Assembly: GCA_003512705.1 (NCBI GenBank)
Contig: DOPF01000043.1
Span: 1-7,244 of the forward strand
Origin: Patescibacteria group bacterium
Lineage (GTDB): Bacteria > Patescibacteriota > Patescibacteriia > Veblenbacterales > UBA10138
Direction of reading: 5' to 3'
DNA: 7,244 nt
The notes beneath the pieces are model-generated. The model ran no database searches, was not told where the DNA came from, and saw nothing but the letters and a program-made list of their open reading frames with translations. Position numbers and translations under genes: made by a program. Positions 1 to 4,606 of this stretch are shown in pieces (positions within the stretch are counted from its first letter, which is position 1; the number at the start of each line of letters is the position of its first letter).

Positions 1-296
1 CCGCGTTTTGCACAGCGCGTGAGTGCGGGCCTCCATACGGTTTTACCCGTATTTCACCCTGGCCATGGCTAGATCACCCGGTTTCGGGTCTAGTGATAGC
101 AGCTGTTGAACAAGAAAAGCGGTGCGCGCAAATAGCACGCTCCACTTTTCAAATTCAGTTCGGCGGTTAAGCCTCGCTTTCACTGCGATTCCATCCCGTA
201 GGATTTAATCTAAAGCTACTACCAACTAACTCGTTGGTTCATTCTTCAATAGGAACGCCATAGCGCTCGTACCTCGCTTAGGCTCGTTACTTCGCT

Positions 297-405
297 AAAT
301 TTAAAATTAAAAAATCAAAATTTAAAATTTAGGTAAGATTATTTCATCCCGCCAAGGCGGGATTCCATAATTTTGCATTTTGATCTTTACGTTTTTCATT
401 TAGGA
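297..405 (-). other. AT-rich expansion segment or intervening sequence in 23S domain I
   Basis: Extra sequence of about 110 nt lies between the block reading GCACTCC on the minus strand and the block GTTCCTATTGAAGAATGAAC. E. coli has only a short hairpin here, roughly nt 410-440. It holds a perfect inverted repeat, atcccgccaaggcgggat (346-363), and an imperfect A/T palindrome made of runs such as ttaaaatt and aaatttt (297-333). Both look like intergenic repeat material rather than rRNA. It may stay in the mature rRNA as an expansion hairpin or be cut out as an intervening sequence. No self-splicing intron core or homing-endonuclease ORF is present. Confidence 0.7.
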
Positions 406-489
406 GTGCCGAACTTAAGTGAGGCACGAACGCGTTGACTCTTTGTAAACAAATGGTTTCAGATACTATTTCATTCCCCTCTCGGGGTG

Positions 490-528
<39 letters not shown>

Positions 529-689
529 TACGAAACGTATTTAGCCTTAGCGCATAGTCACGCTGGCTTCCCACAGGATTTCACGGGTCCCGTGGTACTC
601 AAGATTAATAACTAGGAGCACAAAACCCTTTTCGCTTACAGGACTATCACCTTCTTTGGTTCCACTTTCCAGTGGATTCAACTAAGGAT

Positions 690-840
690 GTTCTGACTTA
701 AGCTCCCTTAGGAATCGCTCGTTCCTAAACATTATTACCTTTCTACCTTCTACAAAGCATTGATCGAGGAATCTTTAACCACTCTAAAACTTTATCCGAA
801 GACAAAATTTTAAAACGGCTAGCTCCATAGAATTTAGGCT
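690..840 (-). other. Extended helices in 23S domain I
   Basis: Between the blocks AACAGCCTAA and TTGAATCCACTGG this rRNA has about 100 nt more than E. coli. On the minus strand it folds into visible hairpins. One has seven perfect pairs, TTAGGAA...TTCCTAA, closing a 7-nt loop. Another is an A/U-rich arm capped by a UUCG tetraloop (GUC-UUCG-GAU). The regular folding suggests a genuine lineage-specific helix extension rather than a foreign insert. Confidence 0.55.
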
Positions 841-874
841 GTTCCCTGTTCGCTCGCCACTACTAAGGGAATGA

Positions 875-953
875 GCGCAACCAACAACAGACAACCATCA
901 ACCTACAACCAAAGTTGTAAGCTGATAGTTGAAAGCTGAAAGTTGGCTTTCGT
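875..953 (-). other. Hairpin insertion in 23S near the AGTAGTGGCGAGCGAAC block
   Basis: About 80 nt are inserted between the blocks AAAAGAAAACAAC and CATTCCCTTAGTAG, which are almost adjacent in E. coli. The insert forms a near-perfect hairpin: 892-909 pairs with 914-931 around a 4-nt loop, 18 pairs in a row. Three of the pairs (896/927, 901/922, 903/920) are G.U in the minus-strand RNA but would be A.C mismatches on the plus strand, which argues for maintenance as RNA. A basal helix CCAAC/GTTGG with CAG/CTG extends it. Confidence 0.7.
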
Positions 954-1213
954 TGTTTTCTTTTCCTCTGGGTACTTAGATGTTTCAGTTCCCCAGGTTG
1001 CCTTCATACACCTATGTATTCAGTGCATGATATCCCGATCTTCCATCGGGATGGGTTGCCCCATTCGGATATCTACGGATCACAGGTTGCTTGCCACCTC
1101 CCCGAAGCTTATCGCAGGCTGCTACGTCCTTCATCGTCGTTTCGTACCAAGGCATTCACCATTTGCCCTTTATGTTGGTTTAACCACAAGAATGAATATT
1201 GAAATTCATGCTT

Positions 1214-1243
1214 GTATTACTTACTTAATTTGCGGTTACCCAA
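1214..1243 (-). promoter_or_regulatory. Candidate proximal promoter (P2) of 23S
   Basis: On the minus strand a -35-like TTGGGT (1243-1238) and a -10-like TAATAC (1219-1214) are separated by 18 nt. Transcription would start near 1207, about 22 nt before the 23S 5' end. Neither box is perfect and the region is AT-rich, so chance matches are possible. Confidence 0.3.
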
Positions 1244-1275
1244 ATTAATTACTTATTATTACTTTACTTTCGCTC

Positions 1276-1305
1276 GTATTAATTTGTTAAAGTACCAGCT
1301 CACAA
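1276..1305 (-). promoter_or_regulatory. Candidate distal promoter (P1) of 23S
   Basis: On the minus strand TTGTGA (1305-1300), an 18-nt spacer and TAATAC (1281-1276) give a sigma70-like promoter with a start near 1269. It lies downstream of the terminator at 1486-1509, so the 23S gene needs a promoter in this interval. The same box layout recurs 62 bp downstream, resembling a tandem rRNA promoter pair. Confidence 0.35.
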
Positions 1306-1350
1306 CTATGCTTGAATTCGCCATCTTATAAATCGTGAACTCAAGGTAAC

Positions 1351-1359
1351 TGTGGATAA
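1351..1359 (-). other. Perfect DnaA-box match
   Basis: The plus strand reads tgtggataa, which is TTATCCACA on the minus strand, the strict bacterial DnaA box. It stands alone about 170 bp upstream of 23S, with no cluster of boxes or AT-rich unwinding element recognised around it. It is not evidence of an origin by itself. Confidence 0.3.
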
Positions 1360-1379
1360 TTATTTTAGGGGTAAAAAGG

Positions 1380-1486
1380 TACACCCCCACACCCATTCTA
1401 AATTTCACTAACTCCCTAACTTTTTAAATTCTTTTGGAAGCCTTCTCGTTACCCCCGGAAATGACTTACTTGGGTGTGTGGGGGTA
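1380..1486. repeat. GC-rich inverted repeat upstream of 23S
   Basis: The arm cccccacaccca (1384-1395) is answered by tgggtgtgtggggg (1471-1484), an inverted match with a 2-nt indel and about 75 nt between arms. The motif ggggtaaaaa is also directly repeated beside both arms (about 1368 and 1481). In RNA the arms would form a strong long-range helix in the 23S leader, if transcription passes the terminator at 1486. Confidence 0.45.
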
Positions 1487-1509
1487 AAAAAAAGTCGCTT
1501 ATAAGCGAC
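1486..1509 (-). terminator. Rho-independent terminator
   Basis: The perfect palindrome GTCGCTTATAAGCGAC (1494-1509) is followed on the minus strand by eight U (1493-1486). There is no T-run on the plus-strand side, so it acts leftward. It closes the short RNA starting near 1642 and probably also the pepA-pilin transcript, insulating them from 23S. Confidence 0.8.
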
Positions 1510-1642
1510 CTGGCTACAAAATCCGACTTTAAAACAAGCTACACCACTAGGCCGCTTTCTTTAATGATTAAAGACTGGGATTTACGCATATTTTACTGAA
1601 TATTAGGTTAAAATCGTTATTTTGGCGAGTTTCACTATAAGT
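1486..1642 (-). ncRNA. Putative small RNA or attenuator leader between pilin gene and 23S
   Basis: A well-formed promoter (1649-1677) and a terminator (1486-1509) bracket a transcript of about 157 nt with no recognisable gene. Its 3' half can fold in two exclusive ways. Either GCGGCCU (1555-1549) pairs with AGGUCGC (1511-1505), seven pairs including a G.U that exists only in the minus-strand RNA, or the terminator hairpin reuses the GUCGC of that second arm. This is the geometry of an attenuator. A 16-codon ORF (1589-1539, peptide MRKSQSLIIKESGLVV) covers the first arm, as a leader peptide would, but has no evident Shine-Dalgarno. A tRNA was considered and does not fold. The function is unknown; it could be an independent sRNA or a regulated leader for 23S. 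Confidence 0.45.
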
Positions 1643-1652
1643 ACATATAGTG
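1633..1652. promoter_or_regulatory. Operator-like dyad at the sRNA promoter
   Basis: A perfect 7-bp inverted repeat, cactata (1633-1639) and tatagtg (1646-1652), has a 6-bp centre. It overlaps the -10 box and the predicted start site of the short RNA, where a dimeric repressor would sit. The regulator is unknown. Confidence 0.4.
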
Positions 1653-1677
1653 TACATAAATACCAAAACAGTGTCAA
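1649..1677 (-). promoter_or_regulatory. Sigma70-type promoter of the small RNA
   Basis: The minus strand carries a consensus TTGACA (1677-1672), a 17-nt spacer and TACACT (1654-1649). The start is expected near 1642. It begins 15 bp after the pilin stop codon, so it serves only the downstream RNA. Confidence 0.6.
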
Positions 1678-1691
1678 GATTATCACGGTTG

Positions 1692-2066
1692 TTAAATACT
1701 GGCTCCAGTTTCTTTCGCTAGGTTGCTTACCACAAATGACGCAATGGCATAGGCAGCCAAAATAATAATCAACCCCACTACCCCAGCCACAACAATTTTC
1801 CGTCCATCGGCTGATTGCTCTTCATTGCCGGCCGCTGTCATCATACGAAATCCGCCGTAAATAATTCCCACTACCACTATCACCCCCAAAAAACCGAAAT
1901 CACATTTTTGTAATAACACAGTAACACAATAACATTTTAACAATTGTTAGTATGTTATATTGTTACTTTGTTAAAATGCCTAACTGATTTTAGTGATTTG
2001 GGCGGTTACTACCGCTGGCCAAAAACTTGCCCAACTGCCGACTACTAATAATTTTATCTGCTTCAT
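1692..2066 (-). pseudogene. T4SS-pilin-like membrane protein gene split by a palindromic insertion
   Basis: The C-terminal part (from about 1901) encodes a first membrane helix FGFLGVIVVVGIIYGG, the motif MMTAAGNEEQ, a basic linker and a second helix VVGLIIILAAYAIASFVV. This is the layout of the small pilin-like proteins common in CPR genomes, usually annotated as T4SS pilin. The missing front is found upstream in the same frame: an ATG at 2066, four bases after the pepA stop, begins MKQIKLLVVGSWASF and continues as a signal peptide ending VVTAQITKIS, then TAG at 1982. Between the two parts lies an insertion of about 76-81 bp with three in-frame stops. A TTG inside the insertion (1943) gives an 83-codon ORF, but its first 14 residues are insertion sequence and it lacks a signal peptide. 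The gene is probably inactive unless translation reinitiates. It is the second gene of the pepA operon. Confidence 0.75.
1903..1978. repeat. Palindromic repeat inserted in the pilin gene
   Basis: About 76 bp rich in the words gttac, taaca and ttattg form an imperfect palindrome around caattg (1941-1946). The ends are catttttg (from 1903) and gttaaaatg (to 1978). Aligning one half with the reverse complement of the other shows long matches with small indels. Removing the stop-bearing codons 1902-1982 joins the signal-peptide part to the membrane part in frame (KIS-DFGFLGV). It resembles a miniature non-coding hairpin element. Confidence 0.6.
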
Positions 2067-2070
2067 ATAA

Positions 2071-3555
2071 TTATTTATAATTTTTCGCTAACTCTATTAA
2101 TACTCGCGTGCCGGTGCCGGTTGCCCCTTTGGCCAAGCCTTGTCCGTCCACCGCTTTCATAGTCCCCGCAATATCAATATGCACCCAAGGATATTTTTTG
2201 GCAAACTGATACAGGAACATAGCGGCAGTAATAGCGCCACCGTAACGCGACTTGCCCATATTTTGTACGTCGCCAAAAGTTCCTTTAACTTCATCGGCGT
2301 ATTCTTCCCACAGCGGCAAACGCCATAAATAATCACCGGAAATTTCGCCAGCAGTTAAAAGTTCATTAGCAATTTTATCATCAGGTGTAAAAAGTCCAGC
2401 CGCCTGCGCGCCTAAAGCCACCATACAGGCGCCGGTTAGGGTAGCCACATCAACCACTAATCGCGGCTTGTAGCGTTCGGCATAAGTTAAGGCGTCAGCC
2501 AAAATTACCCGACCCTCGGCATCAGTATTTAAAACTTCAATATATTTTCCGGATAAACTCTTTAATAAATCTCCTGGTCGATAACCCGCTCCGCCCGGCA
2601 TATTTTCTACCGCTGGCACCAAGCCCATTACATTAACCGGCAACTTTAATTTGGCAATAGCGCCGAGTGCCGATATAACTGCCGCGCCGCCGCACATATC
2701 CATCCACATATCTAACATATGATCTTCGGGCTTCAAATTCAAACCACCGGTATCAAAAGTTACTCCTTTACCAACAAAAACAAATGGGGCGTCGTTTTTC
2801 TTGCCGCCATAATATTCCATAATAATAAATTTCGGCTCTTCACTGGAGCCTTTAGCCACGCCTAAAATTGCCCCCATCTTATTAGCCTCCATCTGCTTTT
2901 GGTTCAAGACAGTCACTTTAATATGGTTAACCCGACCAACTTCCTTAGCGCGATTCGCTAATAAGGTGGGGGTCATTTCGCCGCCCGGAGTGTTACCAAG
3001 GTCACGAGCATAATTTACTTGCGCGCCTACCACTTCGCCAATTTTTACGCCGGCGGATACGGATTTTAAAGCCATTTTACTAACTGCCAACACCGCTTGA
3101 TTAACTGTAAATTGCTCACCTTTATCTTTTTTATATTGATTAAACACATAGTCGGCCAAAACCATATTTTCCGTTACTGTCTGCGCCAACCGTTCACTGG
3201 AAACGCCGGAGGCAGCTAATGTTTCTAGGCCGATGGTAACTGATTTTACTTTATAGTTTTTAGCTAGGTTGGTAATTCGCCGCGCCGCTAAAACAGCGTG
3301 GCGTAAATTCCAATTCTTTTTTTCGCCCAAGCCAATCAACAAAATCTTTTTTTTCTGCGCGCCTAAAATAACTTGTGACTGCTTTTCACCACTCGAAAAC
3401 TCTTTGGCTTTAAATAATCTTTCCACTTGCTTTTTATCGGCTGCCGTCACGAACTTGTATAATGGATGGACCGACGGCTTTTCTTTGGCAAAATAGCATA
3501 GCACCAAACCGACCGTGGCTGGCTTACTTTTTATATCTTTAACTTGAAATTTCAT
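2071..3555 (-). CDS. pepA: Leucyl aminopeptidase (M17 family, PepA)
   Basis: This is a cytoplasmic two-metal aminopeptidase that removes N-terminal residues, notably leucine, from peptides; family members work as hexamers. Its 494 residues match the family length. The catalytic C-terminal domain is complete. K263 and D268 lie in VGKGVTFDTGG, K275 in LNLKPEDH, D286 in WMDMCGG, and D345, E347 and R349 in the signature NTDAEGRVILADAL. These line up with E. coli PepA K270, D275, K282, D293, D352, E354 and R356 at a constant offset of seven. The C-terminal HIDIAGT...KGATGTGTR block is also present. The N-terminal about 160 residues are the variable macrodomain-like part. The start ATG at 3555 gives the expected N-terminus. 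The gene is first in a short operon with the broken pilin gene. The substrate range in vivo is not deducible. Confidence 0.97.
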   Translation of the reverse strand: MKFQVKDIKSKPATVGLVLCYFAKEKPSVHPLYKFVTAADKKQVERLFKAKEFSSGEKQSQVILGAQKKKILLIGLGEKKNWNLRHAVLAARRITNLAKNYKVKSVTIGLETLAASGVSSERLAQTVTENMVLADYVFNQYKKDKGEQFTVNQAVLAVSKMALKSVSAGVKIGEVVGAQVNYARDLGNTPGGEMTPTLLANRAKEVGRVNHIKVTVLNQKQMEANKMGAILGVAKGSSEEPKFIIMEYYGGKKNDAPFVFVGKGVTFDTGGLNLKPEDHMLDMWMDMCGGAAVISALGAIAKLKLPVNVMGLVPAVENMPGGAGYRPGDLLKSLSGKYIEVLNTDAEGRVILADALTYAERYKPRLVVDVATLTGACMVALGAQAAGLFTPDDKIANELLTAGEISGDYLWRLPLWEEYADEVKGTFGDVQNMGKSRYGGAITAAMFLYQFAKKYPWVHIDIAGTMKAVDGQGLAKGATGTGTRVLIELAKNYK

Positions 3556-3564
3556 AATACCATC

Positions 3565-3593
3565 ACTTTAGTTGAAAATTAGTTTTTTGGCAA
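3565..3593 (-). promoter_or_regulatory. Candidate pepA promoter, possibly giving a nearly leaderless mRNA
   Basis: On the minus strand TTGCCA (3593-3588), a 17-nt spacer and TAAAGT (3570-3565) end only 9 nt before the pepA ATG, so the mRNA would start within a few bases of the start codon. No clear Shine-Dalgarno precedes the ATG, which is consistent. A weaker TATAAA farther upstream is an alternative. Confidence 0.3.
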
Positions 3594-3617
3594 ATAGTGT
3601 ATTTATATCAAAAAAAT

Positions 3618-3704
3618 GTCATTGCGAGGAAGCCGATGGCCATCGGCTGACGAAGCAATCCCTGGAGATTGCCGCGTCCCGCTAACGGCGAGACTCACAA
3701 TGAC
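3618..3704. repeat. Palindromic gtcattgcgag-type interspersed repeat
   Basis: The terminal arms gtcattgcgag (3618-3628) and ctcacaatgac (3694-3704) are inverted with one mismatch. Inside are a perfect 18-bp palindrome agccgatggccatcggct (3631-3648), a hairpin gcaatc/gattgc (3655-3660 with 3667-3672) and a small ccg/cgg hairpin. Elements starting with this gtcattgcgag word and containing gaagcaatc are recurrent intergenic palindromes in many bacterial genomes, including CPR. It lies between the ncRNA terminator and the pepA promoter. No coding capacity. Confidence 0.7.
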
Positions 3705-3716
3705 TTTTTCTAAGTC

Positions 3717-3756
3717 AAAAAAAATAAGGGGAACGTGATTGGCAGCCACGCTCCCC
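3717..3756 (-). terminator. Strong rho-independent terminator of the structured ncRNA
   Basis: The 10-pair stem of 3747-3756 with 3728-3737 (minus strand GGGGAGCGTG / CACGTTCCCC, 9-nt loop) is followed by UUAUUUUUUUU (3727-3717). One pair is G.U in the minus-strand RNA but A.C on the other strand, fixing the direction as leftward. No gene stops just upstream, so it must end a non-coding transcript. Confidence 0.85.
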
Positions 3757-3999
3757 CTCGTGCAGTACAGAAGCGTTATCGGTTTCCCGACCGGGGTTAT
3801 GAGCCCTTGCGCCGTAGCGTAACGGTTTCTGCACCTTAATTGGGGTAGGGGCGGAAAGTTCTCTAGGCACCGGCCGCACGATGAATCTAGGTGCGGTGGG
3901 CTTGTGCGCCCGCCCGTTCGATGTGAAACGTCACTGCGGCATATTCAGCAAATGCGTTCAACATAGGAGAATATCCACCCCTTTAAATTTTTAAACAGT
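3717..3999 (-). ncRNA. Unassigned structured non-coding RNA, about 280 nt
   Basis: A sigma70-type promoter (4006-4033) and a strong terminator (3717-3756) enclose a stretch without a protein gene. By my count 3781-3960 is about 58% GC, against roughly 25-40% in sampled lines of the operon genes to the right, as expected for structured RNA in an AT-rich genome. Minus-strand stems include a long-range helix AGGGGUGGA (3982-3974) with UCCGCCCCU (3855-3847), whose U.G pair would be A.C on the plus strand. Others are AUAUUC/GAAUAU (3974-3969 with 3946-3941), CCGCAC/GUGCGG around 3896-3874, and an irregular 10-pair helix CAGAA..CGUUA (3831-3820) with UAACG.UUCUG (3778-3768). A 25-codon ORF (ATG at 3963, TAG near 3888) has no convincing ribosome site. 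RNase P, tmRNA and SRP RNA signatures are absent. Function unknown. Confidence 0.65.
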
Positions 4000-4005
4000 G
4001 CTAAC

Positions 4006-4033
4006 ATTTTAACAAAAACATCCAATTCGTCAA
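4006..4033 (-). promoter_or_regulatory. Leftward promoter of the structured ncRNA
   Basis: On the minus strand TTGACG (4033-4028), a 16-nt spacer and TAAAAT (4011-4006) predict a start near 3999. It is the mirror image of the rightward promoter at 4053-4081: both contain CATTGAC, then about 10 nt, then GTTTTTG and a TAA-type -10 box. Confidence 0.6.
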
Positions 4034-4052
4034 TGTAGTAGAATTATCTCCA

Positions 4053-4081
4053 TTGACAAAATTTATCGTTTTTGCTAACAT
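4053..4081 (+). promoter_or_regulatory. Rightward divergent promoter
   Basis: A consensus TTGACA (4053-4058), a 17-nt spacer and TAACAT (4076-4081) make the best promoter match in the window, with a start near 4088. The two divergent -35 boxes are 19 bp apart, so one regulator or one polymerase at a time could control both directions. Confidence 0.6.
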
Positions 4082-4087
4082 ACGGAT

Positions 4088-4330
4088 AACAAGTTGTTCT
4101 TTACTCTTAAGATCAGGCGTTACTCGACTGGGAGTACACCCTCATGTCAACAAAACCCCAGTCAACACGCTCCCACGACACCGAATCTGCATCGATCAGG
4201 GTCAAAAACAAGGTGCCTTAGCACCAAAGGTAATACGTAAAAACCAAATAATCATCGTTCCTGGCCGAGGGTTGCACCCACAAGCCAAATCCCCCTAGGC
4301 GGACATAATCTCCATCTTTTTTCTTTTTAC
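4088..4330 (+). other. Region downstream of the rightward promoter; possible unknown transcript
   Basis: There is no recognised gene here. The plus strand shows small hairpins: ACTC/GAGT near 4122-4135, GGTGC-CTTA-GCACC (4212-4225) and GGGT-TGC-ACCC near 4269-4279. The only credible reading frame is a 25-codon ORF at 4144-4221. No plus-strand terminator is evident before the opposing terminator at 4331, so the transcript end is undefined. On the minus strand the GGTGC hairpin is followed by TTGTTTTTG and could be a weak leftward terminator. Confidence 0.3.
4144..4221 (+). CDS. Possible small ORF of 25 codons
   Basis: The ATG at 4144 is preceded by GGGAG with a 9-nt gap, a plausible Shine-Dalgarno in a window where most genes lack one. 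It lies about 55 nt downstream of the predicted start of the rightward promoter. The peptide MSTKPQSTRSHDTESASIRV (first 20 residues) is hydrophilic, without signal peptide or membrane helix. Its stop codon falls inside the GGTGC/GCACC hairpin. It resembles nothing I recognise and may be chance. Confidence 0.2.
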   Translation: MSTKPQSTRSHDTESASIRVKNKVP

Positions 4331-4361
4331 AAAAAACGGCGAGTCAAGCTCCAACTCGCCG
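4331..4361 (-). terminator. Rho-independent terminator of the CYTH-to-phosphatase operon
   Basis: The stem CGGCGAGT/ACTCGCCG (4361-4354 with 4344-4337 on the minus strand, 9-nt loop) is followed by six U (4336-4331). It lies 245 nt beyond the stop codon at 4607 and is the first terminator after it. Confidence 0.85.
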
Positions 4362-4606
4362 CTTCGGAACAATATATTATTGTTAACTGTATTTCACTCG
4401 GGGTGATTATTGCATTTTGCGATCCGACTACCTCATAGCAGTAAAGATAGATCCATGAATATCCCACTTAACTCGGGCGACGAGGTTGTTAACTTTGACT
4501 TAACGCCAACCGGCTAACCATTAAGGTGAAAACCTGTTATCTACGGTTCTAGCGCGGATGCTAATTCCAACTGATTAACTAGATGTTGTTGTATCTTTTT
4601 GTTTAA
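4362..4606 (-). other. Long structured 3' segment after the phosphatase gene; no protein gene seen
   Basis: Nothing here encodes a protein I can support. On the minus strand it contains CUUAAU/GUUAAG (4525-4520 with 4504-4499) enclosing GCC-GGUU-GGC. It also has CUCG-UCGCC-CGAG flanked by UUAA on both sides (about 4495-4470) and an inverted repeat aacaata/tattgtt at about 4369-4385 next to the terminator. No convincing promoter was found between 4607 and 4540. It is either a long 3' UTR or a small RNA released from it. Confidence 0.3.

Noticed and set aside
943..1248. Plus-strand 101-codon frame antisense to 23S
   Set aside because: It lies across the conserved 5' domain of 23S rRNA on the opposite strand and has no protein-family resemblance.
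1505..1555. tRNA gene on the minus strand (acceptor-like GCGGCCU/AGGUCGC)
   Set aside because: Only about 51 nt separate the ends. No anticodon stem or T-arm with GGTTCGA forms, and the 3' arm is shared with the terminator hairpin.
2140..3496. Plus-strand frames inside pepA
   Set aside because: Shadows of a long, fully recognised gene on the other strand.
3794..3812. Initiator-tRNA-like anticodon arm GGGCTCATAACCC on the minus strand
   Set aside because: The adjacent sequence gives no acceptor stem, standard D-loop or T-arm; only 3-4 pairs of the anticodon stem form. Treated as part of the unassigned ncRNA.
3760..3900. RNase P RNA on the plus strand (ggaaagt, ggtgcggt and acagaag...ttatcggt look like conserved regions)
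   Set aside because: The motifs are in the wrong order (the 3' motif comes first), spacing is far too short and the rest of the core is missing. The terminators also point the other way.
4053..4298. Plus-strand 81-codon frame beginning with TTG
   Set aside because: Its TTG is the -35 box of the rightward promoter, so transcription would start inside it. There is no Shine-Dalgarno and no family resemblance.
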